NCBI GenBank assembly: GCA_013298335.1
Contig: JAAFHI010000218.1
Location: forward strand, 1 to 6,284
Reading direction: 5' to 3'
Source of the DNA: Actinomycetota bacterium
Lineage (GTDB): Bacteria > Acidobacteriota > Blastocatellia > Chloracidobacteriales > Chloracidobacteriaceae
Length of the DNA stretch: 6,284 nucleotides
The notes under the pieces are model-generated. The model was not told the origin of the DNA and did not search any database. It was given only the letters and a program-made list of their open reading frames with translations. The translations under genes were made by a program, and so were the position numbers. How positions within the stretch are numbered: the stretch's first letter is position 1; every line of letters begins with the position of its first letter. Below are positions 1-6,088 of this stretch, piece by piece.

Positions 1-668
1 GACGTATTGGCGCGGTTCATCCCGAGCGGCTTGAAGATGCGCTCCGCGACGAATTCATCCCACGTTTTCCCGGTGACGGCGCGAATGACCTCGCCCGCGA
101 CGAGGTAGAGCACGTTGTCGTAGGCGAATTGCGAGCGAAAACTGGTCACCGGTTTCAGATACTGGATGTTGTGGAGCACTTCCGCCCGCGTGAACGTCGT
201 GGTCGGCCACCACATCAGGTCGCCCGCGCCGAGGCCGAGGCCGCTGCGGTGGGTCAGCAGATCGCGGATGGTGAATTCGCGGGTGACGTAGGGATCGGCC
301 AACTGGAACGCGGGCAGGTATTTGGTGACCGGGTCATCCCACGCGAGTTTGCCTTCGTCCACCAGCATCGCCAGCGCGACGGTGGTAAAGGCCTTGCTGT
401 TGGACGCGATGCCGAACAGCGTGTCGGGCGTGACCGGCGCGGGCTTGCCGATCTCGCGTACGCCGTAGCCCTTCGCCAGAATCACCTTGCCGTCCTTGAC
501 GACCGCAACGGCCATTCCCGGAACGTCGAATTCCTTCAAAACGCGCCCGGCGTAGTCGTCGATATCGGGCGGAAGCGCCGACTGGCGGGCGGCGGTCGCC
601 GGCACCGACCCAAGGATCAGCAACAGCGCCAGCACGACGACGCGAAGACGAAGGGTATGAACGGTCAT
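1..668 (-). CDS. Serine beta-lactamase-like hydrolase (beta-lactamase/class C PBP family), 3' end beyond window
   Basis: The reverse strand from the ATG at 668 is open to the window edge (222 residues seen). It begins with a Sec-type signal peptide: basic start, a Val/Leu-rich core at about residues 10-19, and a likely cleavage after the PATAA stretch near residue 27. The mature part follows the beta-lactamase/class C penicillin-binding fold: VPGMAVAVVKDGKV (49-62), the SxxK catalytic motif as SNSK (89-92, Ser89 nucleophile, Lys92 base), IRDLLTHRSGL (134-144) and the YxN motif as YDN (183-185), then VAGEVI and FKPLGMN. The third motif (KTG/HxG-like) would lie beyond the edge. Family members include peptidases, esterases and true beta-lactamases, so the substrate cannot be named; an exported hydrolase is the safe call. 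A GGAG at 676-679 sits 7 nt before the ATG and supports this start. The gene lies downstream of the lipoprotein gene and is separated from it by a long inverted repeat, so it probably has its own expression signals. Confidence 0.93.
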   Translation of the reverse strand, partial: MTVHTLRLRVVVLALLLILGSVPATAARQSALPPDIDDYAGRVLKEFDVPGMAVAVVKDGKVILAKGYGVREIGKPAPVTPDTLFGIASNSKAFTTVALAMLVDEGKLAWDDPVTKYLPAFQLADPYVTREFTIRDLLTHRSGLGLGAGDLMWWPTTTFTRAEVLHNIQYLKPVTSFRSQFAYDNVLYLVAGEVIRAVTGKTWDEFVAERIFKPLGMNRANT

Positions 669-696
669 CGGGAGTCTCCATTCGGAAAAAGTACGT

Positions 697-810
697 GTTC
701 AGAGTCACCCGCTTCAGCGGGGAAAGATGACGCGAAACGAAACTCCCCAGAGCCGTTCACATGATTTGTTGCATTGGCTCTTTTCCCCGCTGAAGCGGGT
801 GACTCTGAAC
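697..810. repeat. 29-bp perfect inverted repeat with nested hairpins (REPIN-like)
   Basis: Bases 697-725 are the exact reverse complement of 782-810, separated by 56 bp. Each arm holds its own small hairpin: CCCGC-TTCA-GCGGG at 708-721 and CCCGC-TGAA-GCGGG at 786-799. A further 6-bp stem (AGAGCC 749-754 with GGCTCT 776-781) sits just inside the right arm. The element begins 14 nt after the lipoprotein stop and ends 28 nt before the hydrolase start. Two REP-like palindromes in inverted orientation is the architecture of a REPIN, and a short non-autonomous element is also possible. No T-run follows the stem on the minus strand, so it is not a classic intrinsic terminator, though it could protect the 3' end of the upstream mRNA. 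Whether it is dispersed in the genome cannot be seen here. Confidence 0.85.
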
Positions 811-824
811 GGTGATGCGAGGGC

Positions 825-1973
825 TTACTTCACGAATTGTCCGAATGCGCCGTCGGGCTTGAGGTAGGGCGTGAGGGTCTGCCAGCTCAGGAAGAAGCGT
901 CCCGGCGGTTCGAGCGCCTTGCCGACGTGGGGAAAGCCGTAGTCGTAGACAAACGTGATGCCCTTTTCACCGACGATGAAATGCTTGAGCCGTTCGGCGT
1001 CAACCGGCTCCTTCACGCCCGAATCCTCGCCATTCAACTGGCTTTCGAGAAAGGACCGACCTTCCTCGTCGATGTCCTTGTCGGTTTTGGCGTCGGCGAG
1101 GGTCTTGCGGATTTCCGCCCGCAGCGCGCCATCGACGAGCTTGGCAAGTCCGGATACGTTGGAGAACGCATTATCGGGCGTGATCGCGCTGCCGGTTTTC
1201 AGATTCACGTTGACATAGTCGTCGCCGCAACTCGGATAGGCCCCCGTGCCGCACTGCGTGTAGGTCATCGAGAAAATGTCGCTTTTGTTGAAGTTGATCT
1301 GGTACTCGATGCTGTCAAGCGACCACTCTTCCTGAAATTCCTTGCGCATTTCCTCGGCGGTCTGTCCGAACACCGCCTTGAGGCTGACCGCCTCCTGAAC
1401 TTTCGCCATCACGCTGGCGTCGGGGAGTCCCGAAACGAGGGGGAAGTGCAGTTCGGCGGTTTTGTAGTCGGGAAATTCCTGCCCTTTTTTTCCACGCTGG
1501 ATTTTGACGACCGATTCCTTGACCTCGACCGAGCCGGGCGACGCCTGCGCGGCGGAAGCGGAAGCCGAAGCGCGCAGCGAAAGCGCGAGTTTCTTGCCTT
1601 TGGCGCTGGTCCACTCGCCGCCGATATTGGTATCGGTGTCGTACTTGATGGCGAAGGTCCCGGTCGGCTTCCCCGCGTCATCGGATTCCGTCAGTTTCAG
1701 TTCACGTCCCGCAATGGTCCCGGCAAGTTTGATGGGCTTGCCGACGCGGGTGTACTCGTAGGTGCCTGACAGTTTCGTGCCATCCTGCGCGAGCGTCATT
1801 CGAATCGGATATTCGCCCACCGTGCCCACAAGGCTTTTCGGAACGGTGGCCGGGGCGGTCGTGGCGGTCGTTCCGCCGCCGCCGGGCTGATCGGTTGATG
1901 ATTTCGCGCCGGAGCCGAAGGAACATCCGACCAGACCGACGAGGGAGAGGGAGAGGAGGAGGCGTTTTTTCAT
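825..1973 (-). CDS. Outer-envelope lipoprotein with DUF3298-like C-terminal domain
   Basis: This 382-residue protein starts with a clear lipoprotein signal: MKKR, a hydrophobic core and the lipobox LVGC with Cys17 as the lipidated residue. A Ser/Thr/Gly-rich linker (about 18-45) follows. Residues 48-134 form a beta-rich module (VGEYPIRMTL, LSGTYEY, GKPIKLAGTI, GEW), then comes a second low-complexity Ala/Ser linker (135-147). Residues about 165-382 resemble the DUF3298 domain seen in RsiV- and PdaC-type extracytoplasmic proteins: TYTQCGTGAYPSC, VNVNLKTGSAITPDNAF, a helical stretch near 274-315, and a terminal ITFVYDYGFPHVGK...FFLSWQTLTPYLKPDG. Cys241 and Cys249 could form a disulphide. DUF3298 proteins are thought to bind cell-wall or small extracellular ligands; the ligand here is unknown. 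No Shine-Dalgarno sequence precedes the ATG, because a 32-bp repeat arm ends two bases upstream. The start is still convincing because the signal peptide begins exactly there. Confidence 0.88.
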   Translation of the reverse strand: MKKRLLLSLSLVGLVGCSFGSGAKSSTDQPGGGGTTATTAPATVPKSLVGTVGEYPIRMTLAQDGTKLSGTYEYTRVGKPIKLAGTIAGRELKLTESDDAGKPTGTFAIKYDTDTNIGGEWTSAKGKKLALSLRASASASAAQASPGSVEVKESVVKIQRGKKGQEFPDYKTAELHFPLVSGLPDASVMAKVQEAVSLKAVFGQTAEEMRKEFQEEWSLDSIEYQINFNKSDIFSMTYTQCGTGAYPSCGDDYVNVNLKTGSAITPDNAFSNVSGLAKLVDGALRAEIRKTLADAKTDKDIDEEGRSFLESQLNGEDSGVKEPVDAERLKHFIVGEKGITFVYDYGFPHVGKALEPPGRFFLSWQTLTPYLKPDGAFGQFVK

Positions 1974-1975
1974 AG

Positions 1976-2111
1976 AAAGGGATCAGGGGTCGGGAATCAG
2001 GGATCAGTTAAAAAACAGGTTGGAGCGAATGAGGGAATCGGCGGCGTTGAGCAGATTCGGGCAAGTCAGGATTCAGAACCTGATCCCTGATTCCCGACCC
2101 CTGATCCCTTT
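1976..2111. repeat. 32-bp perfect inverted repeat built of 7-bp units (GNNTCRG)
   Basis: Bases 1976-2007 are the exact reverse complement of 2080-2111, with a 72-bp loop. The left arm divides into four consecutive heptamers: GGATCAG (1980-1986), GGGTCGG (1987-1993), GAATCAG (1994-2000) and GGATCAG (2001-2007), all fitting GNNTCRG. The right arm overlaps the 3' end of pepA and encodes its residues 495-506. The left arm ends two bases from the lipoprotein ATG. The 7-bp period recalls the short tandemly repeated (STRR) sequences of cyanobacteria, but nothing here shows common origin. In RNA the arms could form a 32-bp duplex between pepA and the lipoprotein gene. Confidence 0.92.
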
Positions 2112-3595
2112 TCGCCGGTGACGAACTCAACGAGCATCCGCACGCCGAAGCCGCTCGGGCCTTTCGGGAGGTGCGGCTTGTTTTCGAGATTCCAGCCGAC
2201 GCCCGCGATGTCGAGGTGAACCCACGGCACGTCGCCGACGAATTCGCGCAGGAAGTAGGCCGCGGTGATGCTGCCGCCGTAGCGTCCGCCGGTGTTCTTG
2301 AGGTCGGCGATGTCGCTCTTGATGAGGTCGCGGTATTCGGCGTCGAGCGGCATCTGCCAGACTTTTTCATCCGCGTTCTTTGCAGCGGCGAGGACGGCAT
2401 CGGCGTGCGGCTGGTTCGAAGTGAAAAGGCCGCAATAGGTCGTGCCGAGCGCGACGCTGATCGCGCCGGTGAGGGTCGCGAGGTCCACGATGCGGGTGGC
2501 GCCGAGCTGCCGGGCGTAGGCGAGGGCGTCGCAGAGAATCAACCGTCCTTCAGCATCGGTGTTGATGATTTCGATGGTCTTGCCGAGCATCGAGGTCACG
2601 ATGTCGCCGGGCTTGGAGGCGCGTCCCGAGGGCATGTTTTCGCAGGTCGGCACGAGGCCGATGACGTTGACGTCCGGCTTGAGCAGGGCAATGGCGCGCA
2701 TCGCGCCGATGACCGCCGCGCCGCCGGCCATGTCGTACTTCATCTTTTCCATGCCGTCGGCAGGTTTGAGCGAAATGCCGCCCGTGTCGAAGGTGATGCC
2801 CTTTCCGACGAGTGCGAGCGTATCGGTCGCGTCGGTCGGATTCGCCGCCGTGTAGCGCAGCACGATCAGTCGGGGTTCCTCGATGGAGCCGCGCGAGACG
2901 GAGAGCAGCGCGCCCATGCCGAGGTCGCGCATGCGGTCTTCGTTCAGAACTTCCACGGCGAGACCGGTTTCGTTCGCGACGACCTGCGCATGGTGCGCGA
3001 GGCAGGTCGGCGTGATGCTGTTGCCCGGCTCGTTGACGAGGTAGCGGGTGAAATTGACCGATTCACCAATGACGCGGCCCCGTTCGAGTCCCTTTTTGAT
3101 GGCGGTGGCATCCGCTTCGGAAACGATGACCGTCAGCGACTCCGCCGTGACCGGGTCGCGGTCTTCCGTACGGTAGGAATCCACCGCAAACACCGCAATC
3201 AGCGCGCCTTCAGCGACCGCCTGCGCGAAATCAAAGGCGGAAACATCCGCTGTCCGGGCGAGGAAAGCGACCGCGGCGACGCCCTTTCGACCGTAGCCGC
3301 GCACCGCCGCGCCGGACAACTTGCGCGCCGCGCCGACGGTGAAATTCTCGGGTTTGCCCGCCCCCGCGAGGAGGACGCGGCGGGTCGCCAGCCCGGCGGG
3401 GACCCGCAGCAACGCAAACTGACCGGGCTTGCCCTTCATTTCGTCCGTGCCGATGACCTGCGCGAGCAATCCTCCGGCGGCTTCGTCAATGAGGGCAAGG
3501 TCGTGGCTGGTTGCCGGTTCGTCTTCGAAAACGGGCACGACCAGAACATCGGCTGCCACCTGGTAAGCCGGTTCTGAAACAACGTGGAACTTCAT
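2066..3595 (-). CDS. pepA: Leucyl aminopeptidase (cytosol aminopeptidase, peptidase family M17)
   Basis: The product is a 509-residue dinuclear-metal aminopeptidase that releases N-terminal amino acids, favouring Leu, from peptides in the cytoplasm; the family is hexameric. The M17 signature NTDAEGRL is at 345-352. By alignment with E. coli PepA (offset of five residues) the metal ligands are Lys265, Asp270, Asp288, Asp347 and Glu349, with catalytic Lys277 and Arg351; all are present. The N-terminal macro-like domain occupies roughly 1-165. I chose the ATG at 3595 over the upstream in-frame ATG at 3700 because MKFHVVSEPAYQ is the natural family start, because it overlaps the YjbR-like stop as ATGA (coupled translation), and because GGAG lies 11 nt upstream (3607-3610). 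The C-terminus is odd: after GFGVRMLVEFVTG, where the family normally ends, the last ~15 residues (Gly/Ser-rich, ending GSES) come from the inverted-repeat arm at 2080-2111 and its flank. Confidence 0.97.
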   Translation of the reverse strand: MKFHVVSEPAYQVAADVLVVPVFEDEPATSHDLALIDEAAGGLLAQVIGTDEMKGKPGQFALLRVPAGLATRRVLLAGAGKPENFTVGAARKLSGAAVRGYGRKGVAAVAFLARTADVSAFDFAQAVAEGALIAVFAVDSYRTEDRDPVTAESLTVIVSEADATAIKKGLERGRVIGESVNFTRYLVNEPGNSITPTCLAHHAQVVANETGLAVEVLNEDRMRDLGMGALLSVSRGSIEEPRLIVLRYTAANPTDATDTLALVGKGITFDTGGISLKPADGMEKMKYDMAGGAAVIGAMRAIALLKPDVNVIGLVPTCENMPSGRASKPGDIVTSMLGKTIEIINTDAEGRLILCDALAYARQLGATRIVDLATLTGAISVALGTTYCGLFTSNQPHADAVLAAAKNADEKVWQMPLDAEYRDLIKSDIADLKNTGGRYGGSITAAYFLREFVGDVPWVHLDIAGVGWNLENKPHLPKGPSGFGVRMLVEFVTGEKGSGVGNQGSGSES

Positions 3596-3951
3596 GATGA
3601 ATGGATCTCCGAGGAAAGTAGTTCGGTTCTGACTTTTTTGGTGAGCTTTCCGAAACTGTAGTCGTAGGAGGCCCGGAGCAATTCCTTTGTTTCGGTCCAC
3701 GCCAATGTACGCGGCGTCAGAAGCGAAACCCAGTGAATGCGGGCCATGTAGGGCGCGGGAATCACGTTTGGACGTTCGAGAAATTCGTCGAACCGCTCCG
3801 GACCGACCCGCACCGACGTCCGGCCCGACTCAAGGTCGAGCACGCAGAACATTTTCCCGCCGATTTTGAATACGAGGTCGTGGTCCCACTGGACCGTTTC
3901 CGTCGCGTGGGGCAGCGACATGCAGAATTCACGGATGGTTTCGATGTTCAT
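3592..3951 (-). CDS. YjbR/MmcQ family protein (CyaY-like fold)
   Basis: This 119-residue protein shows the YjbR/MmcQ pattern throughout: MNIETIREFCMSLPHATE at the start, then WDHDLVFKIGGKMFCVLDL (22-40), RVGPERFDEFLERP (48-61), IPAPYMARIHWVSLL (64-78) and the C-terminal helix ELLRASYDYSFGKLTKK (90-106). Family members have a compact CyaY-like/double-wing fold and have been suggested to bind DNA, but their physiological role is not established. I place the start at 3951, as family members begin at this Met and GAGGAG lies 12 nt upstream (3964-3969). An in-frame TTG at 3993 would add 14 residues and overlap the upstream stop, but it has only a GGAG one base away. The stop overlaps the pepA start by ATGA, so the two genes are probably translationally coupled. 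Confidence 0.92.
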   Translation of the reverse strand: MNIETIREFCMSLPHATETVQWDHDLVFKIGGKMFCVLDLESGRTSVRVGPERFDEFLERPNVIPAPYMARIHWVSLLTPRTLAWTETKELLRASYDYSFGKLTKKVRTELLSSEIHSS

Positions 3952-3989
3952 CGGCGCACAACGCTCCTCTTGACTCGACAGGATGCGTT

Positions 3990-4274
3990 TCAACTCCAGA
4001 GCAGCAAAATGAGGCAGGAAAAAAGCAGAAGAATCAGGAACGTGACCGGCACGATGATAAAGGCGGCGATGATTTCCGCATAGAGGGGAATCACCACGCC
4101 GGGCGGATTGTAGTCAAACCGGGGAAGATTGGAATCCGCGCCGAGAACGACCAGCCCGGAACACCGGGCGCAAACGCCGCTTTCGGGGTCGAAGCAATCC
4201 GCCTGATGGCAGATTTCGCAGCGGGTGGCGAGGGTGACGTTGCGAATCCGGAGTGGATGCGACTGTTTCGACAT
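3990..4274 (-). CDS. Small Cys-rich (zinc-ribbon-like) protein with one C-terminal membrane helix
   Basis: I do not recognise this 94-residue protein. Its N-terminal half carries CxxC (Cys19, Cys22) and CxxC (Cys35, Cys38) with an extra Cys27, spaced as in a small zinc ribbon (CEIC...CARC). A Pro-rich stretch (57-63) leads to a strongly hydrophobic segment, about 68-92, rich in Ile/Leu/Phe/Val, which is almost certainly membrane-spanning. There is no signal peptide, so the metal site would most simply face the cytoplasm with the helix as a tail anchor. AAGGG at 4286-4290 lies 11 nt before the ATG. It ends 38 nt before the YjbR-like gene and is likely first in a three-gene unit with that gene and pepA. 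The product could be a membrane-tethered regulator or scaffold; the sequence alone does not say. Confidence 0.7.
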   Translation of the reverse strand: MSKQSHPLRIRNVTLATRCEICHQADCFDPESGVCARCSGLVVLGADSNLPRFDYNPPGVVIPLYAEIIAAFIIVPVTFLILLLFSCLILLLWS

Positions 4275-4303
4275 TCTCGACGTGGCCCTTCACGAACATT
4301 CAA

Positions 4304-4335
4304 ATCGCTCAACGGTGGTGAAATCCATCGCTCAA
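4304..4335. repeat. Pair of 9-bp direct repeats upstream of the three-gene cluster
   Basis: ATCGCTCAA occurs at 4304-4312 and again at 4327-4335, a 23-bp period (about two helical turns), 30-61 bp upstream of the first gene of the cluster. The position and helical spacing would suit an operator for a dimeric regulator. No convincing -35/-10 pair was found next to it, so this is only a candidate regulatory site. A chance repeat of this length cannot be ruled out. Confidence 0.35.
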
Positions 4336-4390
4336 GTTCGGGTAGTCCTATTCAGAGAGGTCGTGAACACTCCTGAAGATCGATTTTTGC

Positions 4391-4647
4391 GAACTGAAGC
4401 TGCATTTTCACGACTGAGGTATTTGTAAAACGGGCTGAGGCATTTCAAACGCCTCTAGAAAATAAATAACACGAACTGAGGCAGGATTTTCACGACTGAG
4501 GCATTTGTAAAACGAGCTGAGGCATTTTCAAACACCTGTAGAAAATAAATAACACGAACTGAGGCAGGATTTTCACGACTGAGGCATTTGTAAAACGGGC
4601 TGAGGCATTTTTAAACACCTGTAGAAAATGAATAACACGAACTGAGG
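4391..4647. repeat. Tandem 83-bp repeat, three copies plus a 9-bp stub, with internal ~21-bp sub-repeats
   Basis: Copies run 4391-4472 (82 bp, most diverged), 4473-4555 (83 bp) and 4556-4638 (83 bp), followed by GAACTGAGG at 4639-4647, which restarts the unit. Copies 2 and 3 differ at only a few positions. Each copy splits into four sections of 21, 20, 20 and 22 bp; the first three carry CTGAGGCA followed by an A/T-rich stretch ending in CAC or AAAC, and the fourth (ACCTGTAGAAAATAAATAAC) is more diverged. CTGAGG-type cores therefore recur about every 20-21 bp, close to two helical turns. The block is AT-rich (21 G+C in 60 bases at 4501-4560) inside a GC-rich window. The unit length is not a multiple of three, so it does not encode a repeated peptide. 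Function is unknown: a protein-binding array, an iteron-like site or a simple minisatellite are all possible. Confidence 0.93.
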
Positions 4648-4803
4648 GCGGCAATGCGGCCCAAGAACGAATCGAAACGGCGTTGGAAAAAGGTTGAACG
4701 GGCTAAGAAAGCTCCGATGCGCCTCGGATTTGAAAGGACAATCTCATCATCGAAAAACCACCTCCGGCTCGCCTTCCTCAAAACCTCCGCACCAGGGAAG
4801 GGT
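4648..4803. other. Gene-free stretch between the tandem repeat and the DUF4261-like gene
   Basis: This is the 3' flank of the DUF4261-like gene, right of the tandem repeat. I see no RNA gene, strong terminator or recognisable protein. A 62-codon plus-strand frame (4654-4842) begins with a Lys/Arg-rich stretch and has GAGG 6 nt upstream (4644-4647), but it runs into the convergent gene and resembles no family. An opposite-strand frame (4611-4853) is equally unsupported. A weak 5-bp hairpin (TCCGA/TCGGA near 4714-4730) lacks a T-run. Confidence 0.5.
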
Positions 4804-5598
4804 TTAATGCCCCCACAACTTCCACCAGGGTTTTCTGGATGATGCCGATTCATAAACCAGTCGCATCACTTCCCCTTCCTGACCAAAGGCGGAAGGAGAA
4901 AAAACGACTCTGATTTTTTCGTGTTCGTCTTCGCCCAGGGTATCGCCATTCCGGATAACCGGTCCGTTTTGAATCAGGTACTCGGAAATTGCCAGCATTC
5001 GTTCACGTAATTTGCCCGGTGGTTCGGGGGTCTCGACAGCTTCAATCTCCATGAATCCGAGAGCCTTCATTCCGGTTGAAAAACCTGAACTCGTCCGCGC
5101 CGTTTCAGTTCCAACCCGAAAATCGACCCAGATCAGAAGAGGTGGCCCGATAGGTAAAATGCTTTCCGCAAAATCAATGAACATCGGCTTGGGGACCAAA
5201 AGGGTGGCATTCCCCCAGTACACGCCAAGCGCGGCAGGACAGCATTTCAGGAAGACCGTCGTAACCTGGGTCAGGAGTGTCGAGGCGGTGAGAGGATCGA
5301 ACTCCCCCATTAACGACAGAATCCAATGCACTTGATGGGTTTGAAGTTCTTCAGCGGCGGTGGGCCAAAGCAGGCTCGTCGCGCAGGGACCTTCCAGGTC
5401 GGACCACGGGAAAGGAGCACCCATTTCAGCCCAGAAAACCATGACTTCCCCAATCTGAAAGGAAGTCACGGTCTTATCCTGAGCGGCGTTCAGTACGGGA
5501 GGAAGGGTGGGCCAGGTTTCAGCCCAGATGCGCTCAAGATCGGAAATGGAGATTGAACATTTTTCACGAAGAAGAGCCATTGCGACACTGATCGACAT
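4804..5598 (-). CDS. DUF4261 domain-containing protein
   Basis: This 264-residue cytoplasmic-type protein has no signal peptide or membrane helix. The DUF4261 pattern is recognisable through its length: MALLREKCSISISDLERIW at 7-25, an AEMGAPFPWSDLEGPC block (57-72), WPTAAEELQTHQVHWILSL (78-96), GVYWGNATLLVP (125-136), LLIWVDFRVGTE (154-165), TGMKALGFMEIE (175-186) and NGDTLGEDEHEKIRV (217-231). The molecular function of this family is not known to me. It ends in a Trp-rich tail (PWWKLWGH). AAAGG at 5607-5611 lies 8 nt before the ATG at 5598, supporting the start. It follows smpB by 34 nt with no repeat between them and so may share its transcript. Sampled composition (53% G+C at 4921-4980) is lower than in pepA, which with the adjacent AT-rich repeat could mean a different history from its neighbours. 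Confidence 0.88.
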   Translation of the reverse strand: MSISVAMALLREKCSISISDLERIWAETWPTLPPVLNAAQDKTVTSFQIGEVMVFWAEMGAPFPWSDLEGPCATSLLWPTAAEELQTHQVHWILSLMGEFDPLTASTLLTQVTTVFLKCCPAALGVYWGNATLLVPKPMFIDFAESILPIGPPLLIWVDFRVGTETARTSSGFSTGMKALGFMEIEAVETPEPPGKLRERMLAISEYLIQNGPVIRNGDTLGEDEHEKIRVVFSPSAFGQEGEVMRLVYESASSRKPWWKLWGH

Positions 5599-5632
5599 TC
5601 CCGTGGCCTTTCGAAATCCCGGAGTGAAGCGT

Positions 5633-6088
5633 CTACCGACGTTCCTTGATCATCGCGCGGGTTTCACGTTCGATGTCGCGCTTCATCTCGGTTTCGCGCT
5701 TGTCGTAGTTCTTTTTGCCCTTGGCAACGCCGATTTCGGCCTTCACCCAGCCGTTCTTGAAATAGATTTTTGTCGGGACGATGGTCAGCCCGCGCTCCAT
5801 GATCGCCTCGCTCAATTTGGCGATTTCCTTTTTATGCAAAAGCAGCCGCCGCGAGCGGAGCGGCTCGTGGTTCTGGCGGTTGCCGTGGCTGTAGGGACTG
5901 ATGTGCGCGTTCATCAGCCACGCTTCCCCGTCGCGCACCGTGGCATAGGCGTCCTTCATGTTGATGCGGCCCTGCCGCAGCGCCTTGACCTCCGTGCCGA
6001 CCAGTTCGATGCCCACTTCGAAGGTGTCGAGGATGTGGTAGTGAAAATATGCGTCGCGATTCGAGGCGATGAGTTTGATGGCGTCCAT
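5633..6088 (-). CDS. smpB: SsrA (tmRNA)-binding protein SmpB
   Basis: SmpB binds tmRNA and acts with it in trans-translation, rescuing ribosomes stalled on mRNAs lacking a stop codon and tagging the nascent peptide for degradation. This 151-residue protein matches the family from end to end: IASNRDAYFHYHIL (7-20), EVGIELVGTEVKALRQGR (24-41), HISPYSHGN (62-70), HEPLRSRRLLLHKKEI (74-89), GLTIVPTKIYFKNGWVK (100-116), the conserved GKKNYDKRE (124-132) and a basic C-terminal tail for the ribosomal decoding site. I set the start at 6088: an in-frame ATG at 6262 would add 58 residues of repeat-derived sequence foreign to the family, whereas MDAIKLIASNRDA is the natural beginning and gives the usual length. 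No Shine-Dalgarno is visible because the repeat arm directly abuts the ATG. The tmRNA gene itself is not in this window. Confidence 0.97.
   Translation of the reverse strand: MDAIKLIASNRDAYFHYHILDTFEVGIELVGTEVKALRQGRINMKDAYATVRDGEAWLMNAHISPYSHGNRQNHEPLRSRRLLLHKKEIAKLSEAIMERGLTIVPTKIYFKNGWVKAEIGVAKGKKNYDKRETEMKRDIERETRAMIKERR

Noticed and set aside
129..764. A 211-codon plus-strand frame opposite the serine hydrolase
   Set aside because: The minus-strand frame from 668 has a signal peptide, SxxK and YxN motifs, so the plus-strand frame is not coding.
697..810. Classic Rho-independent terminator for the lipoprotein gene
   Set aside because: The stem is long and GC-rich but is not followed by a T-run on the minus strand, and its 29-bp arms are better explained as a repeat element.
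837..1769. A 310-codon plus-strand open frame opposite the lipoprotein gene
   Set aside because: The minus-strand frame has a lipobox and a DUF3298-like domain; the plus-strand product matches nothing and is a frame shadow.
2171..3577. A 468-codon plus-strand open frame opposite pepA
   Set aside because: It is antisense to an unambiguous M17 aminopeptidase with all metal ligands. Long antisense frames are expected in GC-rich genes, and its product is Arg/Asp/Gly-rich with no family pattern.
4391..4647. CRISPR array in the tandem repeats
   Set aside because: The units are contiguous with no unique spacers; the whole 83-bp unit repeats, and no cas gene is present.
4654..4842. Small basic protein on the plus strand
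   Set aside because: A GAGG lies 6 nt upstream, but there is no family resemblance, it overlaps the convergent DUF4261-like gene, and a 62-codon frame here is unremarkable.
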